NCBI GenBank assembly: GCA_015904045.1
Contig: JABMDG010000046.1
Span: 6,402-13,535 of the forward strand
DNA from: Nitrospira sp.
Lineage (GTDB): Bacteria; Nitrospirota; Nitrospiria; Nitrospirales; Nitrospiraceae
Length of the DNA stretch: 7,134 nucleotides
Direction: 5' to 3'
Below are positions 1 to 5,194 of this stretch, one piece after another. Positions within the stretch are counted from its first letter, which is position 1. Each line of letters begins with the position of its first letter. The notes under the pieces were generated by a model, which saw only the letters and a list, made by a program, of their open reading frames with translations, was not told the origin of the DNA and did not search any database. A program made the position numbers and the translations under genes.

Positions 1-531
1 TTTTCCATAGTTGGCTTTCGCCGGATCAAAGTCGTCGCCCCAGGGATAGAGATTACCATTGGGCCCTCGGGCGGCCTTCTCCCACTCCGCTTCCGTCGGT
101 AATCTCTTGCCCCGATACTCGCAATAGGCACGCGCGTCGTACCAGCTGACGCCGACCACCGGCTGGTTCGGTCGATTGAGACGGGGATCATCCCAATACG
201 CAGGGGACCCGTGTCCGTTCGCCTTGATGAAGTCTCCATAGTCCTTATTGGAGACTTCATATTTATCGATCAGGTATGAATCGAGAAATACCATATGGGC
301 CGGGCTTTCATCATTCAACGTGCTGGCCTGAGTTCTGTTGCGTTTGTGATACGTCGTACGGGCATTAGCGAGTTCTTGGGGGTCTTCCTTGTCGAGTCCC
401 ATCATCGAAGGTCCCTGCCCGATGTACACCATATCTCTCGGGATCACGGATTCCTCCGCACGGACTGCCGGGTTTACTATTGTGAATGCGGCGGCCAACG
501 CCGCGATCACAATAATTCTTGCCGTATGCAT
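1..531 (-). CDS. Secreted SUMF1/FGE-fold protein, 3' part beyond the left edge
   Basis: The gene is open from its ATG at 531 to the window edge, giving 177 visible residues. The start is well supported: GGAGG (538-542) lies 6 nt upstream. Residues 1-25 look like a Sec signal peptide, with a hydrophobic stretch at 6-20 and an AVRA cleavage site before EE. The SUMF1 (FGE-sulfatase) fold follows: MVYIGQG near 34-40, a [12 protein letters not shown] block at 84-95, then [11 protein letters not shown] (127-137) and [16 protein letters not shown] (141-156). Residues 50-78 form a charged insertion between the first strand and the [12 protein letters not shown] block, absent from the FGE-like protein at 2222-3187. 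The catalytic half is outside the window, so activity cannot be judged. It lies 67 nt downstream of the SDR-DUF2867 gene in the same direction, probably in one operon. Its last visible 154 bp are about 91% identical to the gene at the right edge. Family membership is clear; the role is unknown. Confidence 0.9.
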   Translation of the reverse strand, partial: MHTARIIVIAALAAAFTIVNPAVRAEESVIPRDMVYIGQGPSMMGLDKEDPQELANARTTYHKRNRTQASTLNDESPAHMVFLDSYLIDKYEVSNKDYGDFIKANGHGSPAYWDDPRLNRPNQPVVGVSWYDARAYCEYRGKRLPTEAEWEKAARGPNGNLYPWGDDFDPAKANYGK

Positions 532-598
532 TTCAGACCTCCATCACACTTTGGTGTGCCCCTAGGAAGCAGTCTCGGCCTCTCTCGCGACGCCAGGT

Positions 599-2155
599 TC
601 AGCCACTCTGTGTCGTGGCCGTCTGCTTATTAGGTGCTTGTGGCAAATTGAGTTCTCTCATTTCCCGCAAGGCTGCTCGGGCGATGCCCTGCAACATTCC
701 ACTAAACACAAACTCATGCGGCACATAGAGCGAGTACCAATAAATCTGCCCTGTGAGTCCGACCGGATCAAAAATGGCCGTTTGCCGTATCTTGGTTGAA
801 GGGCCGGCCTCCGTCACCTCAAACTCCAGCCACGCCCGCCCGGGCAAATTCATCTCCGACTTGAGCCGCAGAAGACGATTCGGTTCAATCGCCTCAACCC
901 GAAATGAGTCAACCGTGTCGCCGATACGGAGGGTCGTGGACGAAGGCCGTCCACGTCTCATGCCGACACCCCCTTCAAGTAGGTCGATGGAGCCACGCAG
1001 GCGCCACAGCCAGTTGCAGGCATACCAGCCATGGTCACCACCGATCCTCTCAATACATCTGAAGACGACTTCAGGCGGCGCTTCGACCGTCATCGTCCGT
1101 GAATCGACGATGCGCGTGCCGAACCGCACACCACCCCACGATTGCTGTCTTCCCGATGAGGAGATCGCGTCGGACCAGCGTGTCTTGGCGAAATGCGTCT
1201 CTTCATGGGCCAGGGCCCGGCGAATTGCCTCGTCGATTCCCATCGGACGTACAGAGAAAGTTGTCAGCGCAGCATTGTCCCGTACCACCGTGACATGGAC
1301 GATGCTTTCAATAATCGCTCGGCCGATGCGAGCATAGAGCGGCGTGATCAATCCCAGCCATAGAGCAGACAGCCAGGGGGTGAGGACCGGCACCGGGATG
1401 ATGCGCGGCTTAAGTCCACGTTGCCGCCCGTACGCACGCATCATATCCGCGTAGGAGACTTGGTCAGACCCGCCGACTTCGTAGATGCGATAACTGGAAA
1501 TCGGAATCCGCAGCGCTTCTATCAGGTAATCCAGCAAGTCGTCGATTCCGATTGGCTGCGCCTTCCCCTTGACCCATTTCGGTGTGAGCATGATCGGCAG
1601 ACGTTCTACCAGCGCACGAACGAGCTCAAACGAGGCACTGCCGGAACCGATCACGGCCGATGCGCGAAACTCACAAACCGGGAGGCCTGACTCTCTTAAG
1701 ATGTCGCCGACCTCGTGTCGACTACGCAGATGTGCCGAGAGTTTCTCGTCGTCGCTGCCCAGGCCTCCGACATAGATCAGGCATTTGACACCAGCTGCCT
1801 TGGCCGCTTCGCCGAAGTTCCTGGCGGCCTGACGGTCCGTCTCTTCAAAAGAACCGTGCGATCTCATTGAGTGGACCATGTAGTAGGCGACATCCACTCC
1901 GCGCATGGCGTTGTCGAGACTCTGTCGGTCAAGAACATCACCCGCGACTACTTCAGTTGTCGACCTGACCTTCTGTCTCAGAATGTCAGGATGCCTGGCC
2001 AGGCATCGGAGCCGGTAGCCTCGTTCTTCCAGCGAAGGTAGGAGTCGACCACCGATATAGCCGCTCGCACCAGTGAGCAGAATAAGCGAGGTACCTGGGA
2101 TAGCTGCTGGATTCACTGGCGATGTACTTACCCCTGTGGTGTCAGACGTATTCAC
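599..2155 (-). CDS. SDR-family NAD(P)-binding protein with C-terminal DUF2867 domain
   Basis: The product is 518 residues long from a GTG start at 2155, placed there because GGAGG (2162-2166) sits 6 nt upstream; a TTG six codons earlier would put the Shine-Dalgarno inside the gene. There is no signal peptide. An N-terminal Rossmann domain (about 24-310) carries the dinucleotide motif GASGYIG (29-35), followed by LRCLARHP at the end of beta-2, GDVLD near 72-76, AYYMVHSM near 90-97 and YVGGLG near 128-133. The classical SDR YxxxK site is not evident, so this is an atypical SDR. Residues about 340-495 resemble the DUF2867/SRPBCC-like domain, with VDSRTMTVEAPPEVVF and later HGWYACNWLWRLRG and FDPVGLTGQIYWY. 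A hydrophobic run (LTPWLSALWLGLITPLY, 258-274) may touch the membrane. The N-terminal SDR plus DUF2867 arrangement is a known family of unproven substrate. It lies 66 nt downstream of an FGE-like gene and 67 nt upstream of another. Confidence 0.88.
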   Translation of the reverse strand: MNTSDTTGVSTSPVNPAAIPGTSLILLTGASGYIGGRLLPSLEERGYRLRCLARHPDILRQKVRSTTEVVAGDVLDRQSLDNAMRGVDVAYYMVHSMRSHGSFEETDRQAARNFGEAAKAAGVKCLIYVGGLGSDDEKLSAHLRSRHEVGDILRESGLPVCEFRASAVIGSGSASFELVRALVERLPIMLTPKWVKGKAQPIGIDDLLDYLIEALRIPISSYRIYEVGGSDQVSYADMMRAYGRQRGLKPRIIPVPVLTPWLSALWLGLITPLYARIGRAIIESIVHVTVVRDNAALTTFSVRPMGIDEAIRRALAHEETHFAKTRWSDAISSSGRQQSWGGVRFGTRIVDSRTMTVEAPPEVVFRCIERIGGDHGWYACNWLWRLRGSIDLLEGGVGMRRGRPSSTTLRIGDTVDSFRVEAIEPNRLLRLKSEMNLPGRAWLEFEVTEAGPSTKIRQTAIFDPVGLTGQIYWYSLYVPHEFVFSGMLQGIARAALREMRELNLPQAPNKQTATTQSG

Positions 2156-2161
2156 GAGAGA

Positions 2162-2166
2162 CCTCC
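2162..2166 (-). promoter_or_regulatory. Shine-Dalgarno that sets a GTG start
   Basis: GGAGG on the minus strand is followed by 6 nt and GTG (2155-2153). This matches the GGAGG-N6-ATG spacing of the genes starting at 531 and 4982, so GTG is preferred over the in-frame TTG at 2173. Confidence 0.8.
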
Positions 2167-2187
2167 CCCACAACCTGGTCCACGGGA

Positions 2188-2206
2188 AGGGGGCGAAGGC
2201 CCCCCT
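2188..2206 (-). other. Intercistronic GC stem-loop
   Basis: Between the stop of the FGE-like gene (2222) and the SDR-DUF2867 start lies a perfect 6-bp G/C stem, GGGGGC (2189-2194) with GCCCCC (2199-2204), closed by a 4-nt loop. Read leftward it is followed by only two T residues and then GC-rich sequence, so it is not a convincing intrinsic terminator. It may act as an mRNA stability or processing element inside the operon. Confidence 0.5.
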
Positions 2207-2221
2207 CCGTCAGCTCTGCTC

Positions 2222-3187
2222 CTATTTCTTCTTCATGCTCTTCTTAATCAGTTCACGGGTCGAAACGTACTCCTTGTTGCCCGGATCCGAGGCCAACGCC
2301 TTCTCAATGGCGGCCAATGCCTCAGCGTGCTTTTCAGCACCCATCGCGACTAGCGCCTGAATGAATGCGTCGCGACCTGTCTGCACGGCATCGTCGGAGA
2401 CAGTCTGGGCCGATTTGGCACAGCGGAATCCGAGGCCGACGCCGTAAGAGTTATTGTCAGGTTGATTCCAGAATCGGTGGCTCGTATGTAGTGAGGTTTC
2501 CGGCGCGAGCCAGGAACCGCCGCGCAGCACCCGCACCGGTCCTTGATTTGCGAAGTTGTAGCCCTTCTCGGCTCCCCGGGGGTTCAGGGCCGGGCTCTCC
2601 TTGTAGTATTTCAGGTCATACCAATCCTCAACCCATTCGAAGACGTTTCCGGCCATGTTGTAGACACCAAATCCGCTAACCCCCTCGGGATAGGAATCCA
2701 CGGGCGTTGTGCGGCCAACGTTCTGACCATAATTGGCCTTTTTCGGGTCAAGTGTGTGTCCCCATGGATAATGATTGTCTCCGTCTGGTCCTTTTGCTGC
2801 TCTCTCCCACTCTGCTTCACTCGGAAGACGCTTGCCCTCCCACTTGCAGAATGCGTTTGCATCAGTCCAGCTCACACCGACAACCGGATGGTTCGCCTTG
2901 TTCAGCCGCGGGTCATCCCAATAGGCTGGTGCCGGGTGACCGGCAGCTTTCATGAACTCTTTGTATCGTGCATTCGAGGCTTCGAACTTGTCGATGAGAT
3001 AGGCATCAAGCACGACCTGGTGCTTGGCTTCATCTGAATGTTCGCTACTCCCCATGGTGAACTCGCCCTTCGGGATGAGGACCATGTCCTTGTCGCTGCT
3101 CGTTGTGTCCGCCGCTGTTGCGACAGTGACGGCTCCAACCATCAATGCCACCCCCAATCCGACCTGAAACACTGTTTGACTCCGCAT
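2222..3187 (-). CDS. Secreted SUMF1/FGE-fold protein with TPR-like tail
   Basis: The product is 321 residues. The ATG at 3187 is chosen because AAGGGGG (3194-3200) lies 6 nt upstream and it begins a clear signal peptide (MRSQTVF, hydrophobic core 8-23, cleavage near TATAA/D); the frame is open further upstream but without signal or SD. The SUMF1 domain spans about 35-258: MVLIPKGEFTMGS (35-47), YLIDKFEASN (63-72), GVSWTDANAFC (104-114), GKRLPSEAEWERAAKG (118-133), YNMAGNVFEWVEDWYD (176-191), LRGGSW (221-226) and GLGFRCAK (251-258). Cys114 and Cys256 match the conserved structural disulfide. After GGSW the sequence is LAPETSL, with no cysteine where FGE carries its catalytic Cys336/Cys341 pair (human numbering), so formylglycine generation is unlikely. 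Residues about 272-305 form two helices ending in a TPR-like ALASDPGN, and the C-terminus is KKSMKKK. Probably periplasmic; perhaps a scaffold or ligand-binding protein. Confidence 0.92.
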   Translation of the reverse strand: MRSQTVFQVGLGVALMVGAVTVATAADTTSSDKDMVLIPKGEFTMGSSEHSDEAKHQVVLDAYLIDKFEASNARYKEFMKAAGHPAPAYWDDPRLNKANHPVVGVSWTDANAFCKWEGKRLPSEAEWERAAKGPDGDNHYPWGHTLDPKKANYGQNVGRTTPVDSYPEGVSGFGVYNMAGNVFEWVEDWYDLKYYKESPALNPRGAEKGYNFANQGPVRVLRGGSWLAPETSLHTSHRFWNQPDNNSYGVGLGFRCAKSAQTVSDDAVQTGRDAFIQALVAMGAEKHAEALAAIEKALASDPGNKEYVSTRELIKKSMKKK

Positions 3188-3414
3188 AAGATACCCCCTT
3201 GGTTTAGAACACCAGGACCATCCTGGCTTGATGACTAGTGCTGTGGATCGATTCCAAAAAGACAACGTCCATGATCGCATTGTCGCGATAAAGTAGATGA
3301 TCCAAAGTGAACATCTCTTGGTTGAGTCTTTGCACCAGCAAATCGGTTTCGAAAGTTAAGCGTGATTGATCAGCGTAATTCAAACTTATCAACTCCCCAT
3401 CGATGACAACACGT
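3188..3414. other. Gap with no secure gene
   Basis: This 227-nt stretch between the zinc-ribbon gene and the FGE-like gene is visibly more AT-rich than the flanking genes. A minus-strand frame (3204-3461, 85 codons) crosses it and overlaps the zinc-ribbon gene by 47 nt. It has no Shine-Dalgarno at its ATG and I recognise no family in it, so I do not call it. No promoter with good hexamers and no terminator with a T-tract was seen. It may be a long leader for the FGE-like gene. Confidence 0.45.
3194..3200 (-). promoter_or_regulatory. Shine-Dalgarno selecting the start at 3187
   Basis: AAGGGGG on the minus strand lies 6 nt before ATG 3187. It supports starting the FGE-like gene at its signal peptide and not 31 codons upstream. 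A small inverted repeat CCAGGA-N3-TCCTGG (3212-3226) lies in the leader just upstream. Confidence 0.7.
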
Positions 3415-3708
3415 CTATCGATGCTCCATCGAAGAAATGCTCCGCAAGGAGTTTCCTGCATGCTGAACCGTCATCGGCTGTTGACGAAGGCTGCGATTCC
3501 GCAAGATGAGAGGATCGAGGATGTCACCACACTGCACGCATCGTCTTGTGGCACAGTCCAGCTCGCCCGAGCTGCTCATCAGGTCCATGGAGACTTCGTT
3601 CACCAGAAAACCGCCGCATCTCACGCAGGATGAGTGAAGCAGTGCCGAAGAGAGCGCTGATTGACTCTTTACCTGACCGACTGTCTCTTTTTGCTCCGCT
3701 CTCGCCAT
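3415..3708 (-). CDS. Small zinc-ribbon protein
   Basis: This 97-residue protein carries two CxxC knuckles: Cys28-x2-Cys31 (SCVRCGGFL) and Cys57-x2-Cys60 (RCVQCGDILDP), plus Cys52, followed by LILRNR (68-72). This arrangement suits a single zinc ribbon. I recall similar short proteins ending in CGxxxDPxIxxNR from Nitrospira genomes; no function is known to me. The N-terminus is polar with no signal peptide, so it should be cytoplasmic. The ATG at 3708 has a weak AGGT 5 nt upstream and is preceded by a strong promoter ending near 3758, giving a leader of roughly 40 nt. It is the first gene of the leftward block. The region after residue 75 has no recognisable feature. Zinc binding is inferred from the motif; a regulatory or nucleic-acid role is possible but unsupported. 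Confidence 0.7.
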   Translation of the reverse strand: MARAEQKETVGQVKSQSALSSALLHSSCVRCGGFLVNEVSMDLMSSSGELDCATRRCVQCGDILDPLILRNRSLRQQPMTVQHAGNSLRSISSMEHR

Positions 3709-3749
3709 AATGACCTACATTGGATTGCGGTTCAATGTTTGTCAAAAGT

Positions 3750-3781
3750 ATGTCTAATGTATAATCCAAAATGTCTAATGT
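3750..3781 (+). repeat. Two 11-bp direct repeats (operator-like)
   Basis: ATGTCTAATGT occurs at 3750-3760 and again, identically, at 3771-3781. The 21-bp period puts both copies on the same face of the helix. One copy overlaps the -10 and the other the -35/spacer of the minus-strand promoter. Tandem direct repeats overlapping a promoter are known operators for CarH-type MerR regulators; that assignment here is inference from the adjacent MerR-like remnant. Confidence 0.7.
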
Positions 3782-3786
3782 GTCAA
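3758..3786 (-). promoter_or_regulatory. Sigma-70-type promoter for the leftward block
   Basis: On the minus strand TTGACA (-35, 3781-3786) and TATACA (-10, 3758-3763) are separated by exactly 17 nt. The -35 hexamer is perfect and the -10 differs from consensus at one position. The expected start is near 3750, about 40 nt before the zinc-ribbon ATG. The 11-bp direct repeats overlap both hexamers, which suggests repression by a bound regulator. Confidence 0.75.
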
Positions 3787-3804
3787 GTGTTATTTTATGA
3801 TATT

Positions 3805-3833
3805 TTGACAAACGTTGAACGTTATAATAGGAT
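3805..3833 (+). promoter_or_regulatory. Likely promoter of the MerR-type remnant
   Basis: TTGACA (3805-3810) is followed after 17 nt by TAGGAT (3828-3833), a 4/6 match to the -10 consensus keeping the first TA and the last T. A start near 3840 would leave a leader of only about 7 nt before ATG 3847, and no Shine-Dalgarno is visible, so translation may be near-leaderless. A TATAAT at 3823-3828 is an alternative -10 but lies only 12 nt from TTGACA. Confidence 0.5.
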
Positions 3834-3846
3834 CCAAACATTGAAT

Positions 3847-3945
3847 ATGAATAATCATAGAATTCATAGAGTTGCAAAACTTACTGGCCTCTCGCGAGAT
3901 GTTATTCGCGTGTGGGAACGACGATTTGAAATCCTAACTCCCGCG
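3847..3945 (+). pseudogene. Truncated MerR-family (CarH/LitR-like) regulator, N-terminal HTH only
   Basis: From ATG 3847 the plus strand encodes 33 residues that match the start of a MerR-type DNA-binding domain: HRIHRVAKLTGLSRDVIRVW (4-23) and ERRFEILTPA (24-33). The VAKLTGLS...IRxWERR signature is typical of the CarA/CarH/LitR branch, whose full proteins have a wing, a B12-binding domain and roughly 280-300 residues. After Ala33 the frame passes into sequence that is simply the antisense of the epimerase, ending at a stop at 4060-4062 (71 residues in all). The wing (usually a GYRxY-type segment) and the whole sensor domain are missing. The HTH alone is unlikely to bind DNA normally. The regulator's upstream region looks intact, so the loss appears recent or is confined to the 3' part. 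Confidence 0.75.
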
Positions 3946-4793
3946 ATCGCCTTTGCCGGAATCACGCGTTGGCCAGTCGTCATTAATGTCCCCAGCTCAC
4001 CAAGGAGAATGTTTAATGCAGCGCCAGGAACGGGAAGCCACGACGGTCGGTGCATCGCTTGACCGAGGATGTCACAGAATGTTTTCATCCTCACAGGTTC
4101 TGGGGCCACGGCATTGATCGGACCGGACACTGTCGCCGTGGTAAGAGCCCATTGGATCAGACCGATGTGATCACTCCGATGAATCCAGGAGACCCACTGG
4201 GTCCCCGGCATGATCGGACCCCCTGTAAACAGTTTGAACGGCAACAACATTTTGGCTAACGCCCCACCGTCTGTTTCTAAGACCATGCCGGTCCGCAAGA
4301 TGACCACGCGGTTTCCGGACTCTGCGGCTCGCATCGCTTCCGCTTCCCAGGCAAGACAAAGATCCGCGAGAAATCCCGTGCCGCGGGCAGCACCTTCATC
4401 CAGTAATCGGTCATCGCTGGGTCCGTAATAGCCAATGCCGGAAGCGCTGATGAACGTTGCGGGTTTAGACGAGCGCCGTGACAGGGCTCTCACCAGCGAT
4501 CGTGTGGTAAAGACGCGGCTATCGGTAAGGATCTGCTTGCGCGCGTCCGTCCAGCGTGCATCGGCGATCGGAGCACCTGCGAGGTTAATAACCGCATCTG
4601 CTCCAACAAGAGCCTGCTCCCAGAGTCCTGTATCCCGACCGTTCCATTCTACGGGCAACATGTTGTGTCCAAAGAGCCGGATTGCGCTCTCCGAATTTCT
4701 CGTGAGTATGGAAACTTTATGGCCTCCCTGGGATAGCGTCATGCACAGTGCACGGCCAACGAACCCTGTTCCTCCAGCAATTACGATGTTCAT
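3864..4793 (-). CDS. TIGR01777-type SDR epimerase, C-terminus lost
   Basis: This 309-residue frame starts at ATG 4793, chosen because CAGGAGA (4801-4807) precedes it at normal spacing and MNIVIAGG is the family's usual first strand; an ATG at 4799 is too close to the SD. It belongs to the NAD(P)-binding YfcH/TIGR01777 family: GGTGFVG (7-13), INLAGAPI (69-76), SASGIGYYG (117-125), LRTGMVL (166-172), WIHRSDHIG (203-211) and GQRVIPAKA (274-282). The family normally continues with about 20 more residues of GFxFxYPxLxxAL type. Here, after about residue 283, the frame reads antisense through the MerR remnant and stops at 3864. The residues after 283 are therefore foreign, and function may be impaired. 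It lies 63 nt downstream of the membrane-peptide gene. The family's substrate is unknown to me. Confidence 0.85.
   Translation of the reverse strand: MNIVIAGGTGFVGRALCMTLSQGGHKVSILTRNSESAIRLFGHNMLPVEWNGRDTGLWEQALVGADAVINLAGAPIADARWTDARKQILTDSRVFTTRSLVRALSRRSSKPATFISASGIGYYGPSDDRLLDEGAARGTGFLADLCLAWEAEAMRAAESGNRVVILRTGMVLETDGGALAKMLLPFKLFTGGPIMPGTQWVSWIHRSDHIGLIQWALTTATVSGPINAVAPEPVRMKTFCDILGQAMHRPSWLPVPGAALNILLGELGTLMTTGQRVIPAKAIAGVRISNRRSHTRITSRERPVSFATL
3940..3950. other. Inferred deletion junction between two convergent genes
   Basis: MerR homology on the plus strand ends at 3945 and epimerase homology on the minus strand ends near 3945-3950, so the two coding regions meet within a few bases. 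The meeting point contains the palindrome GCGATCGC (3943-3950). The simplest explanation is one deletion that removed the 3' ends of two convergent genes and anything between them. An assembly or cloning artefact is the alternative. Confidence 0.6.
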
Positions 4794-4856
4794 GGACATG
4801 TCTCCTGAAAGAGCCATCGACAGGCCGACTGTTACGCCTGGCAGGCCGATAGCCTC

Positions 4857-4982
4857 TTACCTTCGGGTCGGTTTTTCGCTGACCCGCCGCCTGACAACAG
4901 CGGTAACAGTCTGAAAGAGTTGAGCCACCACCACAGAAGTCAGAAATCCCATTGCGACCAAAATGGCAAAGTTCATATCCAT
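4857..4982 (-). CDS. 41-residue single-span membrane peptide
   Basis: A short frame begins MDMNFAILVA at ATG 4982 and ends with TAA at 4857-4859. GGAGG (4989-4993) lies 6 nt before the ATG, one of the best ribosome sites in the window, which argues for real translation. Residues 5-30 are hydrophobic and can span the membrane once; the tail VVRRRVSEKPTRR is strongly basic, which predicts a cytoplasmic C-terminus. I recognise no family. It sits between the FGE-like gene at 5195 and the epimerase, 63 nt before the latter, and is probably cotranscribed with both. It could be a small subunit or membrane anchor; this is speculation. Confidence 0.6.
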   Translation of the reverse strand: MDMNFAILVAMGFLTSVVVAQLFQTVTAVVRRRVSEKPTRR

Positions 4983-5045
4983 AGCCGTCCTCCTTCTCGA
5001 AATTGGTAGAAGCCACGTGCCCGGACATCGATTCCACTGTTCGCC

Positions 5046-5086
5046 GAGGAGACAGGCTCCTCATGATGAGGAGGCCTGTCTACCTC
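5046..5086 (-). other. Long near-perfect stem-loop in the intercistronic gap
   Basis: GACAGGC (5051-5057) pairs with GCCTGTC (5074-5080), and inside it TCCTC pairs with GAGGA, leaving a small loop and one bulged G. Outside, GAGG (5046-5049) pairs with CCTC (5083-5086) across a small internal loop. There is no T-tract on either side, so Rho-independent termination is not supported. It may stabilise or cleave the transcript between the FGE-like gene and the downstream genes. Confidence 0.6.
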
Positions 5087-5090
5087 AACG

Positions 5091-5119
5091 GGCGACGCCG
5101 TGCGGAGTGCGGCGTCACC
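5091..5119 (-). other. Second intercistronic stem-loop
   Basis: GACGCCG (5094-5100) pairs perfectly with CGGCGTC (5110-5116) around a 9-nt loop. In leftward RNA the stem extends through a U-G wobble and two G-C pairs to 5091-5119, whereas the plus-strand RNA would have a C-A mismatch there; this favours a role in the leftward transcript. No T-tract follows. Confidence 0.55.
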
Positions 5120-5194
5120 TCTACCGGACGAACAAACCGGCCTCCGAACCGTTCTCGCTGCCATCGTAGTGCCTTGTCCTTTGACCTCAACCGG

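Larger units (their letters stand above)
3730..3820. repeat. 18-bp inverted repeat framing the divergent promoters
   Basis: The left arm 3730-3747 (GTTCAATGTTTGTCAAAA) is the reverse complement of the right arm 3803-3820 except for one position. The arms are 55 nt apart and centred near 3775, inside the minus-strand promoter. Each arm contains a TTGACA on its outward-reading strand; the right one serves as -35 for the remnant. A third related copy, CAAACATTGAA, lies at 3835-3845, just before ATG 3847. Confidence 0.75.

Noticed and set aside
545..558. CACAC-N4-GTGTG hairpin before the left-edge FGE-like gene
   Set aside because: The stem is only 5 bp with no T-tract and lies just upstream of the Shine-Dalgarno; too weak to call a terminator.
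753..1337. Plus-strand open frame of 194 codons inside the SDR-DUF2867 gene
   Set aside because: It is antisense to a clearly homologous gene, its product is rich in Arg/Ser/Pro without recognisable motifs, and no Shine-Dalgarno precedes it.
3204..3461. Minus-strand frame of 85 codons between the zinc-ribbon and FGE-like genes
   Set aside because: It overlaps the zinc-ribbon gene by 47 nt, lacks a Shine-Dalgarno and matches no family I know; it remains possible but is unsupported.
3805..3828. TTGACA followed by a perfect TATAAT on the plus strand
   Set aside because: The spacing is only 12 nt, too short for sigma-70; TAGGAT at 17 nt fits better.
3524..3877. Minus-strand frame of 117 codons across the divergent control region
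   Set aside because: It runs through both promoters and the repeats and then through the zinc-ribbon gene in another frame; the product has low-complexity Tyr/Asp-rich parts caused by AT-rich non-coding DNA.
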